A stretch of DNA of 64,000 nt, taken from assembly GCA_938008165.1 (NCBI GenBank), contig CALLLP010000011.1, forward strand, positions 57,044 through 121,043, in the 5' to 3' direction. Below, piece after piece: positions 55,043-63,395 of the stretch. A program made the translations under genes and the position numbers. Position 1 is the first letter of the stretch, and every line of letters starts with the position of its first letter. The notes beneath the pieces were generated by a model, which saw only the letters and a list, made by a program, of their open reading frames with translations, was not told the DNA's origin and did no database searches. The DNA comes from an uncultured Neomegalonema sp. (GTDB taxonomy: Bacteria; Pseudomonadota; Alphaproteobacteria; Rhodobacterales; Rhodobacteraceae).

Positions 55043-57934
55043 ATGGCCGAGACCCCCGAATACCGGGACACGCTGTTCCTGCCGAAGACCGAGTTCCCCA
55101 TGCGGGCGGGCCTGCCTAAACGCGAACCGGAATGGATCGCGCATTGGGACCGGATCGGCCTGTACGAAGCCCAGCGCAAGGCGGCGGCGGGGCGCGAGCC
55201 GTTCGAATTGCATGACGGCCCGCCTTATGCGAATGGTAATCTGCATATTGGTCATGCTCTCAATAAGATACTGAAAGATGTTGTTGTACGATCTCATCAA
55301 ATGATGGGCTATGACAGCCGCTATGTGCCCGGATGGGATTGTCACGGCCTGCCCATCGAATGGAAGGTCGAGGAAAAATATCGCAAGAAGGGCAAGAACA
55401 AGGACGAGGTGCCGGTCAACCAGCTTCGCAAGGAATGCCGCGAATTCGCCGGTGAGTGGATCGGCACGCAGATGGAAGAATTCCAGCGCCTCGGTGTCAT
55501 CGGCGATTGGCCCGGCCATTACGAAACCATGAGCTTCTCTGCCGAAGCCGTTATCGCCGAAGAGTTTTTGAGGATGGTCGATAACGGGTTGGTCTATCGC
55601 GGGTCCAAACCCGTGATGTGGTCCCCCATCGAGAAGACCGCGCTGGCCGAGGCGGAGGTCGAGTATCACGACCACCAGAGTCATATGATCTGGGTCAAGT
55701 TTCCGGTTGTGAAAACAGGCGCGCAAGACCTTGAAAACACTTCTGTCGTGATCTGGACGACGACGCCATGGACGATCCCCCAGAACCGTGCGATCTGTTT
55801 CAGTGAAACGATTTCCTACGGATTGTATCACGTGACCGATGCGGCGCCGGAGAACTGGACCGCCAAGGGCGATATGATGATGGTCGCCGACAACCTCGCC
55901 GCCGATGTGTTCAGGGCGGCGCGGGTCGATGCCTATGAAAAGGTGCGGTCGGTCAGTGCGGAGGAACTCGCGGATCTTGTCACCGCCCATCCCTTCCGGG
56001 CTGCTGAAGATGCGAACGGCGAATGGGACTACGACGTTCCCCTCCTGCCCGGCGATCATGTGACCGACGAGGCGGGCACGGGCTTTGTGCATACCGCCCC
56101 CTCGCATGGGGCGGATGACTACATGATCGGGGTCAAATACAAGCTGCCGATGACCCATAATGTCGGCCCGGCGGGGGAGTTTCGCGATGACCTGCCGTTT
56201 TTCGGCGGTCTGCACATCCTCGACCGCAAGGGGAAAGAGGGCAAGGCCAATGATGCGGTCATCCGTAAGCTGGCAGAGGTCGGACGGCTCGCGGCGCGGG
56301 GCAAGCTGAAGCACAGCTATCCGCATAGCTGGCGCTCCAAGGCCCCGCTGATCTTCCGCAACACGCCGCAATGGTTCGCGGCGATGGACAAGAAAATCGA
56401 AGACGATACGGAATATTCAGGCAAAACCCTGCGCGAGCGGGCGACCGAAAGCATCGACCGCGATGTCCGCTGGGTGCCCCGCGCCGGGCGCAATCGCCTC
56501 TATAACATGATCGAAAACCGCCCTGACTGGGTGCTCTCGCGCCAACGTGTCTGGGGGGTGCCGCTGTGCATCTTTGTCCAAGATGCGCCTGACCTTGGGC
56601 CGGGGCAGGTCAGATACCTGCGCGACCCGCAGGTCGATGCCCGCATCCTCGCCGCGTTCCGGGAGGAGGGGGCCGATGCGTGGTTTGAGGAGGATGCTGC
56701 CGCGCGCTTTCTCGCTGGCCGCGATGATGCCGCCGAGTGGACCAAGGTAACGGATATTCTGGACGTGTGGTTCGATTCGGGCTGCACCCATGCCTATGTG
56801 CTGCGCGTTGGGGGCGGCAGGTGGCCCGCATCCGTCTATCTGGAAGGCACGGACCAGCATCGCGGGTGGTTCCATTCCTCGTTGCTGGAATCGAGCGCCA
56901 CGACGGGCCGCGCGCCCTATGAGACGGTCGTGACCCACGGCTTTACCCTCGACCAGAACGGCATCAAGATGTCAAAATCCTTGGGCAACCAGACCGCCCC
57001 GCAGGAGGTCATCAAGCAATATGGCGCCGATATCCTGCGCCTGTGGGTGATGCAGGTCGATTATACCGAAGACCAGCGCATCGGGCCGGATATCCTGAAA
57101 TCCGTTGCCGACAGCTATCGGCGGCTGCGCAACACGTTCCGTTTTCTGCTTGGGGCGCTTGATGGGTTTTCGGATGCCGAGCGGATGCCGGTCGCGGAGA
57201 TGCCGGAGCTGGAGCGCCTGATCCTGCACCGCCTTGCCGAGTTGGACGGTGTGGTGCGACAGGGCTATCGTGATTTCGAATATCAGAAGACGTTCCAGAC
57301 GCTGTTCCAGTTCGCGACCGTCGATCTCAGCGCCTTCTATTTCGATATTCGCAAGGATGCGCTCTATTGCGATGCGCCGGACAGCGCGCGTCGCCGGGCC
57401 TGTCGTACCGTGCTTGATCTCTTGTTCGAGCGCCTGACGATCTGGCTCGCGCCGATGCTGTGCTTCACGATGGAGGAGGTGTGGCTGACCCGCTTTGGTC
57501 AGGGGGATGCATCGGTGCATCTGAACACCATTCCCGACACTCCCGGCGATTGGCAGGACGATGCGCTGGCGGAGAAGTGGCAGGAGATCCGAAACCTGCG
57601 CCGGGTCGTGACCGGCGCGCTCGAAGAACGCCGCCGGGATAAAACCATCGGCGCCTCGCTGGAGGCCGCTCCGGTCGTTCATGTTGCCGATGAGGCAAAG
57701 GCGGAGGTGGCGCGGTCGGTTGCCTTCGCGGATGTGTGCATAACTTCGGGAATCAGTATCGAGACGGGCGCGGGCGCGGCGGATGCCTTCCGTCTGGACG
57801 ATGTGCCCGGCGTGGCGGTGGCCTTCGCGATGGCGGAGGGCGAAAAATGCGCCCGGTGCTGGAAAATCCTGCCCGATGTCGGCCAGCATGCCGCGCCGCA
57901 AACCTGTGCGCGGTGCTCCGGCGTTGTCGCGTAA
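55043..57934 (+). CDS. ileS: Isoleucine--tRNA ligase
   Basis: 963 aa class I synthetase. HIGH motif in GNLHIGHALNKILKD, WDCHGLPIEWKVEEKY, editing domain with VIWTTTPWTIPQNRAI, KMSKS in GIKMSKSLGNQTAP, helical anticodon-binding domain, and a C-terminal zinc ribbon CARCWKILPDVG...CARC typical of the long bacterial form. Cytoplasmic. The lspA gene that commonly follows ileS is absent; a secreted repeat-protein gene is there instead. Confidence 0.97.
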   Translation: MAETPEYRDTLFLPKTEFPMRAGLPKREPEWIAHWDRIGLYEAQRKAAAGREPFELHDGPPYANGNLHIGHALNKILKDVVVRSHQMMGYDSRYVPGWDCHGLPIEWKVEEKYRKKGKNKDEVPVNQLRKECREFAGEWIGTQMEEFQRLGVIGDWPGHYETMSFSAEAVIAEEFLRMVDNGLVYRGSKPVMWSPIEKTALAEAEVEYHDHQSHMIWVKFPVVKTGAQDLENTSVVIWTTTPWTIPQNRAICFSETISYGLYHVTDAAPENWTAKGDMMMVADNLAADVFRAARVDAYEKVRSVSAEELADLVTAHPFRAAEDANGEWDYDVPLLPGDHVTDEAGTGFVHTAPSHGADDYMIGVKYKLPMTHNVGPAGEFRDDLPFFGGLHILDRKGKEGKANDAVIRKLAEVGRLAARGKLKHSYPHSWRSKAPLIFRNTPQWFAAMDKKIEDDTEYSGKTLRERATESIDRDVRWVPRAGRNRLYNMIENRPDWVLSRQRVWGVPLCIFVQDAPDLGPGQVRYLRDPQVDARILAAFREEGADAWFEEDAAARFLAGRDDAAEWTKVTDILDVWFDSGCTHAYVLRVGGGRWPASVYLEGTDQHRGWFHSSLLESSATTGRAPYETVVTHGFTLDQNGIKMSKSLGNQTAPQEVIKQYGADILRLWVMQVDYTEDQRIGPDILKSVADSYRRLRNTFRFLLGALDGFSDAERMPVAEMPELERLILHRLAELDGVVRQGYRDFEYQKTFQTLFQFATVDLSAFYFDIRKDALYCDAPDSARRRACRTVLDLLFERLTIWLAPMLCFTMEEVWLTRFGQGDASVHLNTIPDTPGDWQDDALAEKWQEIRNLRRVVTGALEERRRDKTIGASLEAAPVVHVADEAKAEVARSVAFADVCITSGISIETGAGAADAFRLDDVPGVAVAFAMAEGEKCARCWKILPDVGQHAAPQTCARCSGVVA

Positions 57935-57953
57935 CGGGGGTGATCCTCCACGG

Positions 57954-57977
57954 ATGCGCCGATTCGGGTCGGCGCAT
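57954..57977 (+). terminator. Hairpin after ileS
   Basis: Perfect 9-bp stem ATGCGCCGA / TCGGCGCAT with a 6-nt loop, 20 bp past the ileS stop, without a U tract. Confidence 0.5.
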
Positions 57978-58150
57978 TGGCGCACAATGCACGAGATAGC
58001 ACTTTTCCGCGAGTATGGGCCATAATGGCACATCTGCAACGGGCAATCGCGCGAAACTGCGAATATACCTTCCCAAATCGGGGCATACTATGCCATGATG
58101 GGCGAGAGTGACGTCCCATTTCGCGTCACGCCAGCGTAGAGGTATAGACG

Positions 58151-59062
58151 ATGAAACGATCAGGGCTTCTCAGCGCACTCGCAATCGTGATCAGCGGTGG
58201 ATACGCTGTTCCGGCAATCGCGGGTGGATGTAATATGCCGGTCTATATGACCTGCGGAACCACAACACACCATGTCCCCGCCACGACGACGACGCAGCAG
58301 GTCGCGCGCACGGTCTATGAAAATGTGCCGGTCACGACCACCAAACAAGTCGCGCGGACCGTCACCGAGCAGGTGCCCGTGACCAAAACCGAGCAGGTCG
58401 CTCGCGTCGTCAGCAAGCAGGTGCCATACAGCTATACCGATCAGGTGTCGCGCACGGTCGAGCGCACGGTCGAGGAAACGGTGATCGATACGGTCGAGGA
58501 AGAATATTTCGAGACGGTGCCTGTGACCACCTACAAACAGGTCCGAAAGACCCGCATGAAGCAGGTGCCGCGCTTGGTCACGAAAGTCGTGCCCGAAACC
58601 GTCGTCGAAAATGTCGAGCGCACGGGATTCAAGACGGTCGACGAAACCGTCTATGACACCGTGAATAAGACGGTCTACGAAACCCGCCAGAAAACGGTCT
58701 ACGAAAACGTGCCGACGACGACCTATAAGCGCGTTCCGAAAACTGTCTTCGAGACCGTTTCGGTGCCCGCGCCTGCACCTGTTCGGGCCAGCACGGTGAC
58801 GATCAATGTCATCGCTGCCCCGGCTCCGGCTCCGACGATCATTCAGCAGCCTGCACCGATCGTGCAACAGCCGTTGCTCGTGCCGACCTTTGGCGGCGGC
58901 TTCTTCGGTGGCGGTTTTGTCAGCGGTGGGCGCAGTGTCAACCAGACGGTGATCATCAACCGTGGCCGGGGGATGATGCGTGGCAACCGGGGCATGCGCC
59001 GGATGCGCGGTGGTGGTATGATGCGGATGCGCGGTGGTGGCGGCGGTGCCGCAGTGGATTGA
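58151..59062 (+). CDS. Secreted Thr/Val-repeat protein (QVARTV/VPVTT repeats)
   Basis: 303 aa. Signal peptide MKRSGLLSALAIVISGGYAV (cleavage near AIA-GG), then two Cys, then residues 42-205 made of degenerate units of about 16 residues: QQVARTVYENVPVTTTK, QVARTVTEQVPVTKTE, and on through VYETRQKTVYENVPTTTYKR. These alternate hydrophobic Val with Thr/Lys/Glu, suggesting a long beta-structured fibre. A Pro/Ala linker and a Gly/Arg/Met-rich tail (RGRGMMRGNRGMRRMRGGG) follow. The pattern recalls YTV-type repeats of bacterial surface proteins. Function unknown. An intrinsic terminator follows. Confidence 0.73.
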   Translation: MKRSGLLSALAIVISGGYAVPAIAGGCNMPVYMTCGTTTHHVPATTTTQQVARTVYENVPVTTTKQVARTVTEQVPVTKTEQVARVVSKQVPYSYTDQVSRTVERTVEETVIDTVEEEYFETVPVTTYKQVRKTRMKQVPRLVTKVVPETVVENVERTGFKTVDETVYDTVNKTVYETRQKTVYENVPTTTYKRVPKTVFETVSVPAPAPVRASTVTINVIAAPAPAPTIIQQPAPIVQQPLLVPTFGGGFFGGGFVSGGRSVNQTVIINRGRGMMRGNRGMRRMRGGGMMRMRGGGGGAAVD

Positions 59063-59097
59063 TCCACCTCCCCGACGATCCGATCCTTCGATTCTCG

Positions 59098-59128
59098 CCC
59101 CGGCAAGCATACGCTTGCCGGGGTTTTT
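59098..59128 (+). terminator. Rho-independent terminator
   Basis: Perfect 11-bp stem CCCCGGCAAGC / GCTTGCCGGGG, loop ATAC, then TTTTTG. Ends the repeat-protein gene at 58151. Confidence 0.9.
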
Positions 59129-59139
59129 GTATGGTGCAA

Positions 59140-60225
59140 TCAGGGTGATCCGATTTGATCGCCGGGCGCCTTATTCGGCGCGGTTTCGGCGCGATGCAGG
59201 GCGGTTTCAAAGGCTGATCGGGCATTTCGCCACGCGATTCCATCGGGATAGGATTGCAGACTGGGCCATAACTGCGCCGAAAAATCCTCCGATGCCTCGC
59301 GCGGCAAAAGAGATGGCAGATTGTCGATGGCGGTCAGCCAGATATGCCGATCCCTGCCGACCCGCAGGAATGGCTCCGCCCAGCCGGTCGGGGCATCGTA
59401 GACGGGCAATGGGTTGAAATCGGACAAGGGATCGCAGGCGACATCCGAGATCACGCCCAGTCGCGTCGCCGGATCGCTCAGATCGGCATCCGTTGCAAGG
59501 GTCAGTCCCGGCCCGTGCAGCAGGACGCAATTGACGAGGATATCATGATCGAGGAGGGCGGCGCGGTCGAGCGATGCTGTCTCCTCCTTATCCCACCGGG
59601 TTGCTGGAATATCGAGCGTGTCGAACAGGTCGCTTGCGCCCTGCCCGGAGCGCCCCTTCGCGCCGATGATGATCGCGCGGGGAGGCTTTGTTCCGGTATG
59701 CAGTGCGCGAATATCCTCGATGACGGCATCGCGCGAGAGGCATGGCTCCACCGGCCCGGCCTTGGTCCCCCGCTCGCGAAGGCACCATCCGCGAACCGCC
59801 AGCGCCGCCCCCAGCCATCCCGCCCAATATCCGAAAGCCGCGACCCGCGCGCCGGTGTCTCCGGTCAGATATTCGAGATCGTAGAGTGTGCCCCCGCCGC
59901 GTCGGAATCGGGCCAGTTCATCGCGCCATCCGCGTTGATCCTTATACAGATGCGCGAAATGGGCGTAGGTGCCGGACAGGGTTTTGGGGTGGTCGGGCAG
60001 CTCCTTTACCCCCAGAATGAGGGTCTCCGGCGCAGCATTCATCCATGATCGGGCCTCGACCAGCGTACATCCCGCCTGTGCATAGGCCGCATCTTCCACG
60101 ATACGCCGGGGGCTGCGCTCGACCTGAACCGTCATTCCGGCGGCCACGAGACGCGCCGCATCCGCAGGCATCAGGGGCGTTCGCCGTTCGGTGTCGCGCG
60201 CTTCAGCCCGCAGCAGGACAGTCAT
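59140..60225 (-). CDS. Saccharopine dehydrogenase (NAD+, L-lysine-forming) type protein
   Basis: 361 aa of the alanine dehydrogenase/PNT-like LYS1 family. Seen: LLRAEARDTERRTPLMPADA and ERSPRRIVEDAAYAQAGC at the N-terminus, LYDLEYLTGDTGARVAAFGY, the NAD-binding AIIIGAKGRSGQGASDLFDT, and the C-terminal ISDVACDPLSDFNPLPVYDA. LYS1 interconverts saccharopine and lysine plus 2-oxoglutarate. Its ATG overlaps the purN stop, giving an unexpected purM-purN-LYS1 operon. No saccharopine partner enzyme is visible. Confidence 0.82.
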   Translation of the reverse strand: MTVLLRAEARDTERRTPLMPADAARLVAAGMTVQVERSPRRIVEDAAYAQAGCTLVEARSWMNAAPETLILGVKELPDHPKTLSGTYAHFAHLYKDQRGWRDELARFRRGGGTLYDLEYLTGDTGARVAAFGYWAGWLGAALAVRGWCLRERGTKAGPVEPCLSRDAVIEDIRALHTGTKPPRAIIIGAKGRSGQGASDLFDTLDIPATRWDKEETASLDRAALLDHDILVNCVLLHGPGLTLATDADLSDPATRLGVISDVACDPLSDFNPLPVYDAPTGWAEPFLRVGRDRHIWLTAIDNLPSLLPREASEDFSAQLWPSLQSYPDGIAWRNARSAFETALHRAETAPNKAPGDQIGSP

Positions 60226-60872
60226 TTGCGCCCATCCGGCGGATTGATCGCGGCGGGGGGAAGGGCATGATCGCGCAGGATCACGCGCTCCCCTTCGACC
60301 TGCGCGGCCCCCGATGCGACCAGCCCAAGCGCATGGGGATAGAGGCGATGCTCCTGCGCCAGAACCCGCGCGCCGAGGGAGGCCGGATCGTCATGGGCGG
60401 CGACGGGGACGATGGCCTGCGCGATGATCGGGCCTTCATCCATCGCCACGCGGACGAAATGCACACTGCATCCATGCCACCGTGCGCCGGTCTCCAACGC
60501 GCGGGCATGGGTGTTCAGCCCCTTGAAGGCGGGTAAGAGTGAGGGATGGATATTGATGATCCGGTTGCGCCAGCGCTCCACGAACCAAGGCGTCAGCAAG
60601 CGCATATAGCCCGCAAGACAGACGAGATCGATCCGCTCGCGGGTCAGGATCGCATCGATGGCGCGCTCATGGGCCTCGCGGTCCCCGGCAAAGGGGCGAT
60701 GGGGCACCGCTTCGGCCGCAATTCCGCGCTCGCGGGCCAGTGCCAGGCCCTGCGCTTCTGCCGAATTCGACAGGACGAGCGCCAGACTCGCCGGAAAGCC
60801 GGGATCCGCGCATGCATCCGACAGGGCCAGCATGTTTGAACCGCGCCCGGAAATGAAGGCGGCGACGCGCAT
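60222..60872 (-). CDS. purN: Phosphoribosylglycinamide formyltransferase
   Basis: 216 aa. Formylates GAR using 10-formyl-THF in purine synthesis. Seen: VAAFISGRGSNMLALSDAC, the motif LAGYMRLLTPWFVERWRNRI with NIHPSLLPAFKGLNTHARAL holding the active-site His, and HFVRVAMDEGPIIAQAIVPV. ATG 60872 comes one nt after the purM stop; the track ORF starts inside purM. Coupled downstream to the LYS1-like gene. Confidence 0.95.
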   Translation of the reverse strand: MRVAAFISGRGSNMLALSDACADPGFPASLALVLSNSAEAQGLALARERGIAAEAVPHRPFAGDREAHERAIDAILTRERIDLVCLAGYMRLLTPWFVERWRNRIINIHPSLLPAFKGLNTHARALETGARWHGCSVHFVRVAMDEGPIIAQAIVPVAAHDDPASLGARVLAQEHRLYPHALGLVASGAAQVEGERVILRDHALPPAAINPPDGRK

Positions 60873-60873
60873 T

Positions 60874-61926
60874 CTAACGCGGCCCGTAGACGACCGCCGC
60901 TTCGTCGCGCGGGCAGAGAGTGCCGATTTCGAAGACGGTTTCGCCTTCGGCTTCGAGGATGGTGCGGATTTCCGCCACGGCGGCGGGCGCGACCACGGCG
61001 ACCATCCCGATCCCAAGATTGAAGGCACGGCGCATCTCCGTCTCCTCCACACCGCCCGCCTGCGCGAGCCAGTCGAAGACCGGCGGGCGCGGCCATGCAT
61101 CCGGATCGATCCTCGCGGCAAGGTCATCGGGCAGGACGCGGGGCACGTTTTCCGTTAATCCGCCGCCGGTGATATGGGCAAAGCCGCGCAAACCGGGATG
61201 TGCCGCCGCCGCCAATCCGGCCCGAACATAGATACGCGTCGGCGCAATCAGGGCCTCGGCAACCGTGCCGCCCCCGAAAGGCGACGGATCGTGCCAGTCC
61301 AGCCCTGCCGTCTCCACGATCTTGCGGATCAGCGAATAGCCGTTCGAATGCGGGCCGGTGGAGGCGAGACCGAGAAGGATGTCTCCGTTCTGTGCCGGTC
61401 GTGGAAGCAGGGAATCGCGCTCCGCCGCACCGACCGAAAACCCCGCCAGATCGTAATCGCCGGGGGCATAGAGACCCGGCATCTCCGCCGTCTCGCCGCC
61501 AATCAGGCCACAGCCCGCCTGACGACACCCCTCTGCAATGCCTTCGACGATCGCCTGACCCTGTTCGATATCGAGGGCGCCGGTGGCATAATAATCAAGA
61601 AAGAACAGCGGCTGCGCCCCCTGCGCCAGCAGATCGTTGACGCACATGGCGACCAGATCGATCCCGATCCCGCCATGCAATCCCGTTTCGATGGCGATCT
61701 TCAGCTTTGTGCCGACGCCATCCGTCGCCGCGACCAGAACGGGATCGTCAAACCCCGCCGCCTTCAGATCGAACAACCCTCCGAAGCCGCCGATTCCGCC
61801 CATCATGCCGGGGCGCGCGGTCGAGCGTACGGCAGGCTTGATCGCCTCGACGAAATCATTCCCGGCATCCACATCGACGCCTGCGTCGCGATAGGTAAGG
61901 CCGTTTGCTTTTTGCTGGTCTGTCAT
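60874..61926 (-). CDS. purM: Phosphoribosylformylglycinamidine cyclo-ligase
   Basis: 350 aa. ATP-dependent ring closure giving AIR. Seen: [78 protein letters not shown] and [18 protein letters not shown]. Full length. It starts 30 bp after the serine hydrolase ends on the same strand, so the two may share a transcript. Confidence 0.96.
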   Translation of the reverse strand: MTDQQKANGLTYRDAGVDVDAGNDFVEAIKPAVRSTARPGMMGGIGGFGGLFDLKAAGFDDPVLVAATDGVGTKLKIAIETGLHGGIGIDLVAMCVNDLLAQGAQPLFFLDYYATGALDIEQGQAIVEGIAEGCRQAGCGLIGGETAEMPGLYAPGDYDLAGFSVGAAERDSLLPRPAQNGDILLGLASTGPHSNGYSLIRKIVETAGLDWHDPSPFGGGTVAEALIAPTRIYVRAGLAAAAHPGLRGFAHITGGGLTENVPRVLPDDLAARIDPDAWPRPPVFDWLAQAGGVEETEMRRAFNLGIGMVAVVAPAAVAEIRTILEAEGETVFEIGTLCPRDEAAVVYGPR

Positions 61927-61956
61927 GGGGCGCCCGTCACTGTTACGGCGGCAGGG

Positions 61957-62991
61957 CTATCGCATCCGCACCGTTTTGAAAAGCTGTGAGGCATCGTCAA
62001 GCAGCGCATCGCCCGCTTTGAGCACCTGCATTCGCAACGATGCGCTGAACGCGTTGCAAACAATTGCCGTGCCGATCCCATGCGCGGGCAACAGACGCAT
62101 ATCCGCGAACCACATCGTATTGGAGCCGGTATGGCGCAGGATGCGCGCCCCGTCCGCCGTGGTGCCCGCCCCCCATCCGGCGGCATAGCCATGCGTGCCC
62201 GGACGGTGCATCTCTCGCAGAAGGGCGGGGGGAAGATACTCTGCGGACCCGACCCCCAGATGAACCGCTGCAAAACGCGCCCAGTCCTCCAGCGGCACAT
62301 GGATGCGCCCCGCCGGACCGTACAGACCGGGATTGTCGGCCCATGGTCCGGGCGGTTTGGGCCGCCAACGGGCCGCGTCCCATCGATGACCGACCGACGC
62401 GGGCAGAGGCGGCGGCCCGTGTCCTGCCCCGGCCATTCCCAACGGGGCAAAGACATCGCGGGCGATGGCTCTCTCCCAATCCATTCCGGTTGCCGCTTCG
62501 ATCGCCGCGCCGAGAACAATATAGCCAAGATTGGAATACCCAGCCCTCGTCACGGGCCGCTCGGCCAGCGCGAGCGCGGCCAGATGCCGCCGCTGATCGC
62601 GAACGGGTGCCCGACTCGCGCGCAGTCTCGCAAAAACGCTCCAATGCGGATCGCGCCGGATTCCGGCCTCATGGCGCAGGACGGCCCGTAAAGGCATGGC
62701 GGCAAAAGACGGGTGCATCGGTAGTCCGGGCAGGGCTTCGGCCAGACCGGCCCCCAGATCGACCTTTCCCGCCGCCTGTAAGCGGGCCAAAAGGGTGGCC
62801 GTCATCGCCTTTGTGCAGGACCCGATATGCCATGCATCGCCCTCGACCACCGGATCGATCCGCCCCGCGATCCGGACACCCCGTGTCATGACGCAGGGCG
62901 CATCGTGAGCGTGGAGCACCATCCCACCAACACCCGGTGCCAGCGCGGCAAGGGCATCGAGATGCTGTGCGAGAATGTCTTTGACGGTCAT
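61957..62991 (-). CDS. Serine hydrolase, beta-lactamase/class C penicillin-binding type
   Basis: 344 aa. The catalytic SxxK is SCTK in WHIGSCTKAMTATLLARL, the YxN motif is YSN in AGYSNLGYIVLGAAIEA, and HTG in RILRHTGSNTMWFA replaces KTG. No clear signal peptide, so probably cytoplasmic, as for esterase-like members of the family. Substrate unknown. ATG 62991 follows a GGATGGGTGG site; the track start is six codons earlier. Confidence 0.86.
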   Translation of the reverse strand: MTVKDILAQHLDALAALAPGVGGMVLHAHDAPCVMTRGVRIAGRIDPVVEGDAWHIGSCTKAMTATLLARLQAAGKVDLGAGLAEALPGLPMHPSFAAMPLRAVLRHEAGIRRDPHWSVFARLRASRAPVRDQRRHLAALALAERPVTRAGYSNLGYIVLGAAIEAATGMDWERAIARDVFAPLGMAGAGHGPPPLPASVGHRWDAARWRPKPPGPWADNPGLYGPAGRIHVPLEDWARFAAVHLGVGSAEYLPPALLREMHRPGTHGYAAGWGAGTTADGARILRHTGSNTMWFADMRLLPAHGIGTAIVCNAFSASLRMQVLKAGDALLDDASQLFKTVRMR

Positions 62992-63162
62992 GTAGCCACC
63001 CATCCACATCCCGTGCCATTCCGATCAAATGCGCCGCCGCGCCGCCTTCCTTGGCCGATCACCGCTCCGCGAAACCCCCTGTGACCCTGCAAAAACATCC
63101 GAATACACCAGATCGCCAGAATCCCCTTGATCCGGGTGGCTTTGATCCTTATCAGGGTCGGC

Positions 63163-63252
63163 GGAGAGGTGGCCGAGTGGCTGAAGGCGCTCCCCTGCTA
63201 AGGGAGTAAGGGTTAACCCCCTTCGTGGGTTCGAATCCCATCCTCTCCGCCA
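63163..63252 (+). tRNA. tRNA-Ser (anticodon GCU)
   Basis: Acceptor stem GGAGAGG / CCTCTCC, discriminator G, encoded CCA. Anticodon stem CTCCC / GGGAG with loop CTGCTAA gives anticodon GCT (63197-63199). A long variable arm (TAAGGGTTAACCCCCTTC) marks the serine class, and GGTTCGAATCC is the T loop. Length 90 nt. Confidence 0.97.
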
Positions 63253-63308
63253 ATTTACCAATTCAACATATTGTATTAATTACGAAATTTTCTTGAAGGC
63301 TTATGCTG

Positions 63309-63329
63309 TGCCTACTTGCATGCCTACTT
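63309..63329 (+). repeat. Direct repeats TGCCTACTT downstream of the tRNA
   Basis: Two exact 9-bp copies (63309-63317, 63321-63329) spaced by GCA, about 57 bp beyond tRNA-Ser in AT-richer DNA. The spacing and position fit arm-type integrase binding sites next to an attachment site; no integrase gene is in the window. Confidence 0.4.
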
Positions 63330-63395
63330 TATGAGAGCGCTTGTCGCCCAACGCAGCACAAGGCATCGCGTTGGGCAAAACATTGACACCAAATT

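Noticed and set aside
58160-59110. 316-aa minus-strand ORF with DGFVDRLESRALDIFDDGF repeats
   Set aside because: Complement of the QVARTV-repeat gene. The plus strand has the signal peptide and an intrinsic terminator.
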